From the NCBI GenBank assembly GCA_963930655.1, contig OZ005610.1, positions 997,001 to 1,061,000 on the forward strand: 64,000 nt of DNA, given 5' to 3'. Shown one piece after another: positions 12,090-24,468 of this stretch; position 1 is the first letter of the stretch, and each line of letters begins with the position of its first letter. The stretch comes from Myrica gale. Taxonomy: Eukaryota; Streptophyta; Magnoliopsida; Fagales; Myricaceae. The notes below the pieces were generated by a model. It did no database searches. It was not told the origin of the DNA and saw only the letters and a program-made list of their open reading frames with translations. The translations under genes were made by a program, and so were the position numbers.

Positions 12090-13675
12090 GTTGTGCACGT
12101 TGACTGATTGTCTTCTCATCACCAAAGGAGCTGGTTCCGTGAGACCATCTAACAGTCTACTAAATGAAAAGAATGATCCGCTGGTACATTGCGCATGGCC
12201 AAGGAGAACTTCGCAGATGACTCTTTATAAAAAACTTGGATGAATTTAGAGATGGTAGGATTCAACCTGTTCCAGTTTCCACTTCTTGAAAAGTGAAAGA
12301 AGTTGAAAAGCCCTGAATAGAGGGATTTGGACGGTAGTATTGTAGCACTCATCGCCGTTAGGCTGCCAATATTCTTTCTTAGTTTCCCCCAAAGTTTTGG
12401 GGTAAACCCTTGTTCCTTCGCTTTTCAGGATTGTAGACGTATAACTGTGTCATTCTTTGTAGGTAAAACGCTTTCGGATTCCACTGTTGAAGGCACTTGA
12501 AGTCAATAACGATTTTGTTCTTCAGCACTTGCACTTTTTGGTTCGTTTGTTAATCGTGTTCTTCTGATAAGAATTGTTTTTATTCGGGAGTGAGTTTTAC
12601 CATATTATTGTAGATTTAATTGCGTATATTTTGACAGTTTTTCGAAGTCAGCAAGAAGTGAAAGGCTTTTCAAAGGAACGAAACATATCTCGGGCTTTCG
12701 TGGGGCAACATGTGAAAAATAGACTCACGATTAAGATCACTAAACAAGAGTAGGACTAGAAAAATGTCGTCTAGTCGAAAGCTGTCATACAGCATTACTT
12801 ATTAACAATTGGCCGGGAGCAGCAGTACAAGACACCTAGGTCACTGGGTGTAGAACGCCATGAGAGAGACGGCTGGATCTGACGGGAATAAAAAAAATGC
12901 TGCAGTTGATAAATCGTTTAACAAATATAATTATAAATAACAGAGATTTAGGCGTCATCTTCAACTAAGAGGAGTTTTGAATTGCAATTCAAACTTTTGG
13001 TTAAGATTAAGGTATTGGGGTGGTCCGACATTTTATGGTTTCTTTTCTTAAGCGAGAGAAGCGCAGATTATTTGGTTCGGAAAGCGGAGCCTGAGAAATT
13101 TATTTGCAGCGAGGCTGTCAGCGTTGAAAGGGGGAGGAAGCACGGTGGCCCTACCAGTGGAAGGGTAGACCAATGCCGCAACACGTATAGCAAAGATGGA
13201 CATCCAGCCATCCAGGGGAATTTGACTAAATTGCCATCGAATGCCTCTCTATGTTTAGCTTAATACAAACGAATAATTGTTCGAAAGGGTAGGAACATAT
13301 AGATAAAGATGGTCGGCAATGGAAACGAATATCTCGACTTTGGGTGGCAAATGGGGCAAGCTATTGGATTACTCAAAGAATCGCAGAGAGAACAAAACAA
13401 TGGCAACTACATTAATGAAGAAAGCTCATATTTTATGATAAAGGCAGTTCCATATTTTAAACAAACTGGGAAAGAAATCACAGGGAGTGCCACTTTAGGA
13501 TTTGAATAAAGTCAAAAACCCTTCCAGTCTTAGGAAAAGCATTAAAAGATTGGGATTTCGCCTGGAAACTCTACCACCTCCTATTCTACCCGTCACTATT
13601 CGAGTGAGATGAGGATTTACTGTTGACCAAGGACCAAAAACATGTAATAGCCTAAGCCTACACACAACTAACAGT
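12090..13675. other. Intergenic DNA between convergent genes, no gene seen
   Basis: Holds the 3' ends of the EAR-motif gene (plus strand) and ALF4 (minus strand), which converge here. Two plus-strand frames at 12982-13263 and 13309-13509 are open but show no domain, no splice partner and no promoter. They are not called as genes. Confidence 0.5.
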
Positions 13676-16600
13676 TTATGTGGATTGTTTCAGCTTTTCC
13701 TCAACAAGCTCGATACACCGGTACAAAACCAACTCAACCGGGTTCAGGGTACAAACCGTGTCAATTGCAAGTTCATCAGAATCGTTCCTGTTCTCTGTCA
13801 TTACGCCTGTCAACAGCGTTCGAAGAGGTAGAAGCCATTCATTGTATGCCTTCTGTAACTTATTCTTGGACAGTACTTCAGTGTAGTTGGTTTCCCCTGT
13901 CCCATTGAGCATTTGAGTCGACAAGTACAAGAATGATCTTATAAACCAAATTCCAAATATTTTTCAGAAAATAATTGTAAATTGACTCGAGCAAAATTTC
14001 CCTCATACCTAGGATTATAGGAAGCATACTAGGAATATGAGAAAGAAAATATCAAAAGAATATTTTTTATACTAGACTCTGCTGTAACCTTAATAGAGAT
14101 ATTTGCTAATACCGTACAAAGAACACATATAAAAGGATTACTTATATAATAGATGCAATAAAGGAGCGTGCTATTTAAACCTTTTATCCAACTCAGCTTA
14201 TAAGCGGATAAAATAATTATTACCTGTTGACTCTGTTAGTAAAACAAATCTGTACAGGTTGAGGGCAGACAGAACCTGTATGAAGTGATCAAGAAATAAT
14301 TAGACAGTTAGCAGTGTTCCAGTGAGACATATGCCATGCAATAACTTTCTTCACATATAACAAACTTATGGTTTACTATACACGTTTCAGTTTCTAGGTA
14401 TCCACAATTGACACCCAAATGCCTTGCAATCCACTGAACAGCGGAAAGTATGGTAACAAAACAAAATAAAACTTGTTTATACACAGTACAAAGGCAGTAG
14501 TTTAAGCAACGATATAACAGTATAGTCAGGAGAAAAGAATTTCATTAGGACAATACCACATCACCATGTTCAGGAAGGGATGGAGGGCCTCCCTTTGGTG
14601 GCCTCAAGACCAACTCCACCAGTTCAAGGACACCGGCATTCCAAAACGACAATGTTTGACAGTCTTTACTTTCTGTTTGCTGAACTTCATCATTTTTTGT
14701 TGATGGTCTTTTGCAACGTTCCATATGCAATTCCCCTCTAAAATGATCTATAAGAATTGCAATCTGCAAAAGGTTGCTATAAATACATCGGACAATGTGG
14801 CGTTTTTTCTAATCCAAACAAAAGTGAAACACTACATCTCAAAAAAGTTGACTTGAAAAAATTTACCATGGAGGAAGAGTTGGTATTTTTAATCAAAGCT
14901 TTTAAAAGGTCAAACCTCTGAGAAATCTCAACATCAGCAAGTACCTGGTTTTGAGTAGGAAAGTGAAGCAGTTACTGAATGCTAGCAAAGAAGTGTATTA
15001 AAACTCTTGGATAATAAGGTTCTAAGAAGAAGATAAATTGTAAAGCTTGGGGAAATTACTCTTTGTACCTTCTAACCACCCCTCATTTTACAATTTCCAC
15101 CATAAATGATCAAATTTGACAAATTACACCCCAAACTACCAATAGGATTAAACTTTACACCCTATGTTACTAAGATTGTATGATGTGGCCCATTTTTTTT
15201 ATTAATTTTTAACGGTGAGATATTAGACTGGGGTGCAAAGTGTAAAGTTTGATAGTTTGAGGTGCAAGTTACAAAATGAGAAGTAATTAGTCGGTGCAAA
15301 TGTATTTTCCTCTAAAGCTTTAGATAAAACATGGTCAAGGACCAAAACATAACACGTTTTTGGGAATTCCAAATTTCTTTTAGATTTGCAACTGCATGGC
15401 CCTAAAAGATACACATCCCCTACCCTTTTAAAAGCATCATAGGCAAGTTTCCTTAGCATTGTATCTGGTGTGTACATGATGACCATTGTAATAGCCTGAA
15501 ATGTAGTTTTGACCATCAGATAGGAAAGGGGTCAAAATTCTGTCATTTACCAGAGAAATGCAGGTTGACATGATGTTAAACACAATATAACAGATACTAC
15601 CTGCAAAGCAGCAAAAATATTGGGCATGTAAGATGAGAAGTCAGTATGCTCGTCATCACAGAGTGGGGAGCTTTGTCCATCAGTGATGCAAAGCAAGAAG
15701 TTGACAGCATGTTTCTTCAAATCCCATGGTAGATTGGGAAAAGCGAATATGTGCTTTAACATGCCTAATGTTTCCCACCTTTTCAGCTGGTTACTTCGAA
15801 GTATATCCTTGACAGCAGTCACGTCCTCCTCAGATGCCTGAGCAACTCCATCCAAGATATGGCCCCAAATAACTAACTCAATAACCATAAATGCATGTCA
15901 TGAAAACAGGCAATAATATCAAAGAAAGCTTGATGCCAGAAAAATGACTAAAATCTGTACTCGCAAGCATGAACCTGAAAGGACAAAAGAAAAAAAGAAC
16001 AAACCTAAAAGAGATGCACCATGTTTGACATACGTCAGTGAACACACATATTCATCTTCCTCTTCTGTAAACCCCGTAGAACAAAAAGTAATAAGTCAAT
16101 ATATGGATGAATGAAAGAAAGAAAAAACCTGCCTGCTAAAATCCTAGACAGTAGCAAATTATAGTAGTCAAAGAGTAATTACCCCCTCTTACAATGCTAG
16201 TCATTTTGTCAACATCAGCCCCTGTTATCAAACCCAGATAAGATAGCCTACACTTAGGAACGAAGTGCGACAATTGTAAGAGCAAGTGATGACAGTTTGA
16301 TTTTTCATGACTTATGCTGACAGAAACCAGAGCCTGCATAATTAGGGTGAAGTTTGAGACCCTTACACAAAGATATATAAAAAATTAGATAAATAAATGA
16401 ATAAGAAATGACAATCAACATACAAAGAAGAGCAACAAACAAAAAATGTCTCCAAACAAAGTGAAAGAGGAAAAGATGATTGCATACAATCAAACACAAA
16501 CTAGAAGTTCAGTTCCAAAGAGAAATGCCAACCATGATATGCAAGACATATAGACCAAGTAGAGCATAAAGCTTTTCATTTGATCTGCCCTCCTGTTGCA

Positions 16601-19547
16601 CAGAAAGGTCATCACGATCTTACAAAACATATCAAGAGTCTGAAGAATAAAAACACGAAAAGTATCATTTGAGAATGTCACAGACCAAGTTTGTGCAGAC
16701 TTCATGTATAGAACTGGCAATGCCTACAGCTCTGTCAAATAAATCCTCAAGTTCTGTAGCCCTATCTTCTATATCCAATGAAGCAGCCTTTAAAACATTA
16801 ACAATAATGGGAACAGCTTCTTTTACTTGCGCAAAGTGATGCCTCTGAATGCGAAGAATCACTGAAAATCAGAAAGAGTGTGCATCAGCATCTTTCTCAG
16901 CCCACTGCAGGCAAAAAGTGTAGCTTTCACCATTTCCAAACCCAGACAACGCAAGCACAGAACAGCATTATACAAAAACAGAACTGCCTGAAAAATTGCA
17001 GAGCGCTAATTAATTTTTCGACAGTTTCTTTTATTAATAACGTTAGTACGTGCCGCAGAGTATCTACTATATCCACCAATCAGAGCTTATCAACCCAAAT
17101 ATGCATTTGAAAAAGAGCTTTGAATTGGGGTAACAAAAACTCTTTAGAAATGGCTTCAACAGACTAAAAGCATAATCCCAATAGGGAGCAGTGATCTCAA
17201 TAGACGAGAAATAACGAATGATCCAATTTTCACAAGGCAGCTGAAATTCAATTTGAATAAATTACCAGCAACTTCAACAGCAAAAACAATCATGAAAACA
17301 TAGCTATTTGTTTAACTAAAGAGCAGCAGTTAGTCGCTCCACTTTTTGTAATTCTTCTCCCAATACAGTAGCCAAGACGATATTGTACTCTAGTTTAATT
17401 TGAGGTTGAATGTTTCTACTCATGAAGGAGCTATTGCAGCTATGAATTTCTGGTCCAGCCCACTTGAAGAGCTACCCGAAAGGAACCAACATGGCCAGCC
17501 AATCTGTAGTGGATGTCTTTGCAATCTTATTATGGAAAATATTACTTCCTGTGTACACTGTTTTTGCAGGTTTACGCATTGCTTAATGACCAACAAACGA
17601 AACACACTGTCAGTATCAATCTTCTGCTCTCAAGCATTTGAGGTTTAACTCAAAGCAATTTTTAAACTGACATTATCCATGACATCAAAAGAACATTAAG
17701 AGCAAACTATATAACTTAGAAAGCGTGGATGCTCACAATTTATCCAGTACTCCTGCATGACATATAACCGAGGCAGATATATGGGAACATGGTAGAATAT
17801 GCATCAGACACATAACAATAGAAAAAAAATTATAGTTTTTTTGTATAGGGCAGATTCAGATGAGATATATTGGGCATAAAACATGTAGCTTGCAATAATT
17901 GACTTCGCAAGTCTGTATTATGCTTATACCTGCGTTTTTGCGCATCTAGATGCATCATAAGTTATATATTATAGAAATTCCAATTACAACTGACCCATTC
18001 CAAATTATCCCCCCCCCGTGCAAACTTAATTACATGGAATGCAGTTAAGAATAACAGGGTGGCATTATTCGCAAAAATTCAATTGAAAATGGGTCAAATC
18101 CATGGAAACCATACATCATGTAGTGATAAGTAATGGATGAACAAATATGTTGCTTTCAACCATTACTTTAAGGCAACACATTTTAATCTCATTACCTGTA
18201 GAGAGACCTGTTAAGAGAGGGGCAATGTTCGCCGGGGCTTTGATCGTCTTAGTTAATGCCTGGTACAATTAACATTCAAGCAAAGAAATAGAAGACATAA
18301 ATTAGAAGTTACATAGAAATGTATAAATTAAGCATTCACACTCCTCCACAGGAGTATAAGGAAGGAAACGTATATATTCTCAAGTCCATCTGAAATTTCA
18401 GATTTGGGGATTGTACACACTTAAGTCTAATTTTAGGAACAAGCCATCACAGACCAAAACAATATTCTCTAGGAGTCATTGCAATTTCATTTCTGGGGGT
18501 TGTACGTGGGTTTTATCCTTCTTAAACCCAAAAACATTGAACCTCTGAACCCGTATTTCCTAAGCAAACCTCATGACGTATGATGGAGATAATTGATTGC
18601 ATGCATCTAAAAGCATACCTCGCAAAGAATTGAAAGCATATCCCGTGGATTGCACTTGGCTATACATTGATGAATAACACACCCAGCAGTCTCCAAACAT
18701 ACATCTGAAACACCTGCAAACTTTGACACTGCTGTGGGCAACTCTAACGAAAGCACATCAAAAACCTCCTGGCACACCACAATTTATGAAGTCTTCAACA
18801 AATTAAACAATATGAAAGTAAAAACAAACTAAGTAGGAAGGAGAAGAGTAACACCTGTTTCAGTGCAGGAGAGCACCAATATCTAGAAACAAATGAAAGA
18901 ACTTCACGAGCAGTGTACTGTGAGTACGGGTTCTCAGGGTGCGATATTGCAGCATCTGAGATGGTCTCCAGGAAGTCGACAAGTTCCGAGACTGTGTATT
19001 TAGACTCACTTATATCTCCTGTTTCAATCGCCTATAGTAATAGAAAGAACTATGAGTTCTAGGCACGAACACAACGTCTAATTCATGATTAAATATGCTA
19101 ATAATAAACATTCATTAGAGCTGTACACTTTGTCTTGTTTTCTTATTGTTCGTCTCGGCCAGACATCAAAAAAATAAATCAACTAAGTCTGTGTACACGT
19201 CCCTTTCTGTTCTTTTCCATTACCTTGCTGCAATTTCTCAGGAAACAAGCATGAACCCTTGGAAATTGCTACTTCCATCGTAAACACGCGAAAACGAAAA
19301 ACTCAGCTTATCTTAACGATTATATCAGTCTTTTCTTTTGTTTGATCTATGAATCTGACAAGCTTCCAATATTGAAAAGTTGTTTGAACATTTCCTGAGT
19401 TCCTTGCTGAACCAAACAGAACAGCTGAACATCAATAAAGGGACGCGGCGGTCTTACTCTGCAACATGAGTCCAGCATTTTCTCTACACGAAGCACGACA
19501 GAATGTGCAGCGGAAGCTTGGAAATCGTCTAATCCCCACTCCGCCAT
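13676..19547 (-). CDS. ALF4: ALF4, aberrant lateral root formation 4 (glomulin-like)
   Basis: Fourteen exons in transcription order: 19547-19458, 19031-18855, 18768-18619, 18259-18196, 16861-16686, 16592-16533, 16333-16183, 16064-16005, 15872-15601, 15495-15424, 14944-14867, 14763-14557, 14275-14224, 13896-13676. All junctions are GT-AG with matching phases and give 609 residues, close to the roughly 626 of Arabidopsis ALF4. The start is the ATG in GCCATGGCG; the frame upstream has no earlier ATG and meets a stop. Diagnostic stretches include CNPRDMLSILCE (exon 3), a helix with IQRHHFAQVKEAVPIIVNVL (exon 5), LKRWETLGMLKHIFAF (exon 9), LELVELVLRPPKGGPP (exon 12) and ALNLYRFVLL (exon 13). ALF4 is an alpha-helical repeat protein related to glomulin. 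It binds RBX1, restrains SCF ubiquitin ligases and is needed for pericycle divisions that start lateral roots (established for Arabidopsis). The gene looks intact. Intron 4 is 1.3 kb and intron 10 holds a small transposon. Confidence 0.95.
15049..15312. mobile_element. Mutator-type foldback MITE in ALF4 intron 10
   Basis: The element begins GGGGAAATTACTCTTTGTACC and its other end reads GAGGAAAATACATTTGCACC on the opposite strand. The arms continue with matching motifs such as CTCATTTTACAA and CTCATTTTGTAA. It is flanked by direct repeats TAAAGCTT at 15041-15048 and 15313-15320, a target-site duplication of 8 or 9 bases that fits Mutator-like elements. It sits between ALF4 exons 10 and 11, more than 100 bases from either, and has no coding capacity. 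Confidence 0.8.
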
Positions 19548-20305
19548 GGCGCCTCCGCAATTCTGGAACTCCGAATCCAAAAGCTTCTCCTCCAATCAAA
19601 ACTCTCGAGAATATCGAAGCCTCTGGAATGCCCTCAATTGAACTCCAATTCCAACCTCTAAAATGGGAAGAAGCTAGCTGCGACAAATAGTTTTCAAGGC
19701 GTTTAGGCAGCCGCCCCGTCCCTTACTCGTCTTTTCCAGCTTAATTGACTCGAAGTCTAATTCCGCTTTCCAATAATAAGAGAGCCAGTGAGGGAAGGCT
19801 CCCATTAAGGATTTTGGCGGTTTTCTTTTTGGGTAAGTGGTTTTGCACCCTCTCCTGTGTCTCCACTCTCCATGCTTTCCGATCCACCCGAACCCGAACG
19901 TGAACCTTAGGGTTTTCGTTTACCGAAATTTTAAAAAATATAATCAAAATTTTGAAATAGTTTGAACGTTAAAGTTTATTACGATTTGTGAAAAAATTAA
20001 AGTGCACATTGAAAACTTTAAAATATACTTATTTTATTATAAATTTTGGACAAATAAATATGTCCTAAAATATATATATATATATGTGAAAAATAATAAT
20101 AATAAAATTGCACGGGTTTATCCATTCCAACTGTACCAAGAAAGGTTTGTGGATTATTGGACATTCCATCTTTTTAGTTTATACTATTTTGGGACTTATA
20201 ACTATAATTTTTTTATCTTTGTATATGCTTGTAATCTTAGTAATATAAACCAAAATGTTATGGAAACAGGACATTAGTAATATTCATGAAGTTCCAAATA
20301 ACTTA

Positions 20306-20483
20306 GTGTGTGTTTGCATGAAAAATTTTACAAAAATTTTCACCCTCTCACAGTAAAATACTACAATATAATCTCTCTCTCCCATCAAATCATAACTTTT
20401 CACTACAAAAAATATAAAAAATTATTTCTCTTCACTTTTTCACTAAATCCAATACCAAAAATTTTAACAACACAAACTAACCC
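20306..20483. mobile_element. Tourist-like MITE (copy 2) with TTA duplication
   Basis: A 178-bp element starting GTGTGTGTTTG and ending CAAACTAACCC (opposite strand GGGTTAGTTTG), flanked on both sides by TTA (20303-20305 and 20484-20486). A three-base TTA duplication is the signature of PIF/Harbinger elements and their Tourist MITEs. The interior is the same as the element at 1655-1853 (CTCTCCCATCAAATCATAAC, CTTCACTTTTTCACTAAA, AAAATTTTAACAACAC). Non-coding. Confidence 0.8.
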
Positions 20484-20823
20484 TTAGTGATGCAAAAATA
20501 AAATAAAATAGTGATTACGTAGGAAACCGATAAATCACTATACCATTCGCTTGAATGGGTAATTATAAGGTAAACACTATTCAACTGCTAATTTACACAA
20601 TATTATAGATGGAAGGCTTGATCTATCAGATTGATTAATGAGATTTTTCCCATCAATGATTGAAGAATTCATATTCAATAAATTGGCATCAGATAAACAT
20701 CAATTTGTAAAGAAAACAAAAAATCTAGGCAAATTATTTCCCTTTTCAAGATGAAATTAATATTAATTCGTGCTCATTATAACACAAACAAACACTTTTA
20801 TAACAAATGCATATCTTACGCAG

Positions 20824-21028
20824 GCTGTGTTTGATAAGTAAAATTTTAGGTATTGGGGTTGATAAAAAAGTGAGGAGAGATAATGAAAAAGTTGGTAAAA
20901 AATAAAAAAAATGGTAAAAATGAAAAAATGTATGGAAATTGATGAAAAAGTGAGGAGAGACAGTGTGTTTATAATGATGATTAAATTTTAGGTGATTAAT
21001 TTTTTTTTTATGCAAACAGAGCTGCAAT
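20824..21028. mobile_element. MITE with GCTGTGTTTG ends
   Basis: The left end GGCTGTGTTTGATAAG and the right end, read on the opposite strand, GCTCTGTTTGCATAA, form inverted repeats. Within the element two copies of TTGATAAAAAAGTGAGGAGA-like sequence (near 20860 and 20939) form a direct repeat. AAATTTTAG motifs occur inside both ends, as in the Tourist-like elements of this window. Confidence 0.6.
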
Positions 21029-22063
21029 ATGGTAAAGTGTATCATAAATGAATGTTAGACGAAAAAACGACAATAACACTTATAGCTTTTTGTTCAATTA
21101 AATATTTGTTATTTTCTTTATTAACAATGAGTCTACGTCGCAATTCATACTAGAGAAATCGCTTAATTGATAAGAATAAAAATATGAAAACTCACAAAAA
21201 AAATTAAAATTAATTTATGTAATAAAATTTGACAAATAGTAGGGAAATTGCACTCCAAAGATTCACATAATTCATTTGGTCTAGATCAAAAATTTGAAGA
21301 TTCACCCCTACATTGATATAAAAAGATAAATGCATTAACTATCTATACCTATTATAAATATTTAAGAACACGACGATAGATGTATTTATGATATGCACAA
21401 CACCTTAAAAAAAGTAAACTCTTTAAACAAATTTCAAAATGTATTAAAAATTAGGGGTATAAATATCACAATAAAATATTTACTGTTTGTATTATACTTT
21501 TTTTTTCTTTCTAACCGAATGTACATAATAGCTAACGCACACCAGGTATATCTGAATCATTTTTAGCCAACGTATCAAGTACCTTCGCAGCTTAATTTGG
21601 GCTGAAAATTACACAGAGCCCACTAGGGTTTAGGCCAAAATTAAAAGCCTCGTTAGGTTATAAAAAAAATCTCAAAGCTCATTTGATTTATCAGTTTTGT
21701 ACGATAACTAACAATAACCAACTCCGTTAATAGAGATAACGGAACCTAATCTATGTAATATAAATGAACGAATAATTGCCCGACGTGCTCACAAAAACCA
21801 CATCAGCTTCAGCATGCCAAACTAGATTGCACCCCACCTCCTGCCACATCAAGCACATTAGTTTAGTTTCCTTTATTTTTTTTTCTAGATACGTTTGTCT
21901 CTTTTATTCTAACATAAATAGAAGCGAGGAGGCCTCTGGTTCTTCGATCTAAAATCCTTCAAAGTTATTTGTCCTTCTACAAGCTTTTCAGTCTACCACG
22001 TCTTTTTGCCTTGGAGATTATTTCAAAAAAGCTTCGATTTGCCATGTTGTTCTCCTCATTCTG

Positions 22064-22553
22064 TTGTGTGGGTCTTCCTCGACAATATCCTCCTCGAGTT
22101 CATCATATACTGCTACAGATGCTCGAAATGTTGACACAAAGCTTTGTAGATGTGGGTTGAAGGCAATATTAAGGACGTCGCGGACTGATTTAAACCCTGG
22201 TAGGAGGTTCTACAATTGTGCTCTGTATGGGAGGAAGGTAAGTGTCTAAGGTGTTTGATGAAATGTCTAACCCGATTTTTTTGTTCTGTTTAGGGTCATT
22301 TAACAACTTCATCAGGCTTTCTCTTGTAGAAGCAACGTCAGTGTGAATTTTTTGAATGGGTGGATGTGGGGACTTGCCAACGTGGAAGAGAGATTCTACC
22401 TGGGATTTTGAAGAGATTAAGGAATATGGAGAAGGAACTTATCTCATACAAAGAAAGCAGGAGGTGGCTCATGTCTCTGCTCTTGTTTCCTGGGTGATAA
22501 TCACATTCTTGGTAATATTTTGCTTCAAGTTGTTGACTGATCCAATTATGTAG
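22064..22553 (+). pseudogene. GRF zinc-finger passenger gene, decayed
   Basis: Exon 1 ends at 22237 (AAG before GTAAGT) and exon 2 starts at 22330. Together they read LCRCGLKAILRTSRTDLNPG, then RRFYNCALYG, then QRQCEFFEWVD. This is the CxCG...GRxFxxC...CxFFxWxD pattern of a GRF-type zinc finger, which binds single-stranded nucleic acid in known proteins. A Leu/Lys/Glu-rich helix (KRLRNMEKELISYKESRRW) follows and then stops at 22495. The expected membrane tail WVIITFLVIFCFKLLTDP lies in another frame up to 22553, so one frameshift separates them. No ATG in frame precedes the zinc finger. Small GRF proteins with a C-terminal membrane helix are common in plant genomes and often linked to transposons. 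This copy appears non-functional. Confidence 0.7.
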
Positions 22554-23195
22554 ATGCATTGACACATTGGTTGTGTTGTGTGAGATGTGATGTGTTTGTA
22601 TGAGTCAATGTCGTGTAGAATCTTCAAGTTATTTTGTTGTTGTTAATGTGATGTACAATGTAGCTACTTTCGTATCTCTGGAATGTAATCATTTTGTCCA
22701 AGGTCAATAGTAAAATTTGACTTGAATGCTTTTGTCAGTATTGATTCATCAGTGTCCTTTTTATTGTTTTAGACATTAGGTAGGAAACAACTTGTAACAT
22801 ATAAGCATGAAATCTCTGTCACTTGTGTCAAAGATAACTTCAGTTTTGCTGGATGATGTCCAGATCCAAATAGTTCAATGCAGCATGAAGCAAAAGATCA
22901 CATTGACAAAGGAAAAACAGTTATAAACTCCATTTTACAATTCCAAAAATTCGTCATGATTTAATAGTACGTGGTCACAGCACTACTAGAAAAATATATT
23001 CCTAAAACAAGCATGTGGTCAAAGCAAACCACTACAAAATAGTTGTGCAAATCATAACACCAGCCCACTACAAAAAGATAGTGCAAATCACAACATCATT
23101 CCATTACAAAAATAGATGTGCAAATGACAACATCGTCCTGTTTCTATGGTCACAGCAAACCACTACCAAAATACGTGATTTTCACATGACCAAAA

Positions 23196-23474
23196 CTATA
23201 CAAAAATCAGTTCACGAGCACTACAATAAAAAATGTTATATTTTCCTACAACATCAACTTCAATTGACCCCACGCGATGTTGACGCCCTTTTTCTTTCTC
23301 CTTGCGGCTGCGAGTGTCATGTGTATTGGCCTCTCTGATGGGTTGAGAATATAGCTGAGAAGTTTGAGGTTGGGACCCATTTGCCCTCCCCTTATTATTC
23401 CTCTTAGGTGACAGCTCTACACTTCTTTGAGAAGATGGAGGCTGAGACCCCTGCAAAAAAATAACCAAAGTCAT
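23196..23474 (-). pseudogene. Possible transposase-tail fragment in the Mutator-like element
   Basis: On the minus strand a frame preceded by a TTTTTTTGCAG acceptor reads GSQPPSSQRSVELSPKRNN and continues basic and Gln/Ser-rich (SRKEKEKGRQHRV). Low-complexity basic tails like this close many plant Mutator-like transposases, and the location just inside the right terminal repeat fits. No zinc knuckle, SWIM or DDE motif is visible, so the identification rests on context only. Confidence 0.2.
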
Positions 23475-24468
23475 AAATAACCATAACCATACTTCAAATT
23501 AATAAATAATTTAACAACTCAAAATTGTAAAAAAACTTAAAGATGTGAACTGTACATATATGGAAGCTGGAGTTTTTTTGAGTTTGCCGTGTGGATTTGG
23601 GGTTTTTTAGACGTCGAGCACTTGGGGGTTTGGGGTTTCTTGAGACTGTTAGGGCTTTTGATTTCAAAGGATATCGACTAAGCTAGTAATCTTAGCGCCA
23701 AAGGCTGACCCTTTTTAATTGACGTGGCTGGAGGTGGGGTGCGATCTGGCATGCTGAAACTGATGTGATTTTCGTGAGCACGTGTCTGACAACTATTTGT
23801 TCATTTATATTACGTGGATTGAGTTTTGTTAACTATATTAACGGAGTTGACTCGGGTTAGTTATCGTACGAAACTGGTAAACCAAGTGGGATTTGAGATT
23901 TTTTTTTTTAGCCAAGTGATGCTTTTGATTTTGACCTAAAACCTAGTGGGGTCTGTTGTAATTTTTCCTTATTCTATCTTTTCTCTTTTTGTTCTCTTCC
24001 TAGGAAGCTTACCGCTCAGTGCGCTCACAGTTATTTCATCATCGGAGCGGGATTCGGTCCCGACAGTACGGGTCCGGATACGTCGGGACCCACGGTCGGG
24101 ACCGAATCCGAATCCTTCATCATCGAGCACACTGCACGTGCTATGTGGGCCTTATCGGGTGGTTAATAGTTGCTTACCCGGTCCAGAAACTATTGGACCC
24201 ATGTATTTTACCAGGACCAAGATGCCCCCAATCGATTTAAAACGGAAATTCGAGATTCATAGCGTCACTTCTGGCAACCAAACAACTCCACTGCCCAGTG
24301 CCCAAGCTACCTCTGTTCGCCATTCCGTAAATCTCTCGCAGCACGCCCCTCTCTCTGTCTTTACACTCTGTATTGAGCGACACCTTCGAATGCCGTCGAT
24401 CTGGACAGTCTCGATCTGAGTCGCCCCTCCCGACAGCTAAACCCTGCTCCCTTGTCTCTGACCTCGAT

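Larger units (their letters stand above)
19548..21598. other. Upstream region of ALF4 with MITEs
   Basis: The first 400 bases upstream of the ALF4 start are GC-richer and should hold its promoter and leader. Beyond about 19920 the DNA is strongly AT-rich and carries two MITEs (listed separately). No coding region was recognised. The A/T-rich interval 21030-21540 shows nothing else of note. Confidence 0.5.
21599..23968. mobile_element. Mutator-like element with long inverted ends
   Basis: The left terminal repeat (about 21599-21850) and right terminal repeat (about 23716-23968) are reverse complements over roughly 250 bp at an estimated 80% identity by eye. Shared blocks include AAAATTACA, CCCACTAGG, GTACGATAACTAAC, CAACTCCGTTAATA, GTAATATAAATGAAC, TCAGCATGCCA and GCACCCCACCTCC. 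Long terminal repeats of this kind are typical of Mutator-like elements. The 2.4-kb element carries a decayed GRF zinc-finger gene on the left and a weak minus-strand basic frame on the right, and no complete transposase, so it cannot move by itself. The divergence between its ends points to an old insertion. No clear 9-bp target-site duplication was found. It sits between the divergent ALF4 and TRS120 genes. Confidence 0.8.

Noticed and set aside
17400-17648. Open frame in ALF4 intron 4 on the plus strand
   Set aside because: Some stretches look protein-like (EGAIAAMNFWSS), but there is no partner exon, and the intron is fully explained by the phase-matched ALF4 exons on the opposite strand.
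19548-19595. N-terminal extension of ALF4 by 16 codons
   Set aside because: The extended frame begins with TTG directly after a stop and contains no ATG. The ATG at 19547 in GCCATGGCG context is the better start.
23946-24419. Plus-strand open frame of 157 codons just before TRS120
   Set aside because: It starts inside the right terminal repeat of the Mutator-like element and overlaps the TRS120 leader in another frame. The composition is not protein-like and the TRS120 start at 24469 is well supported.
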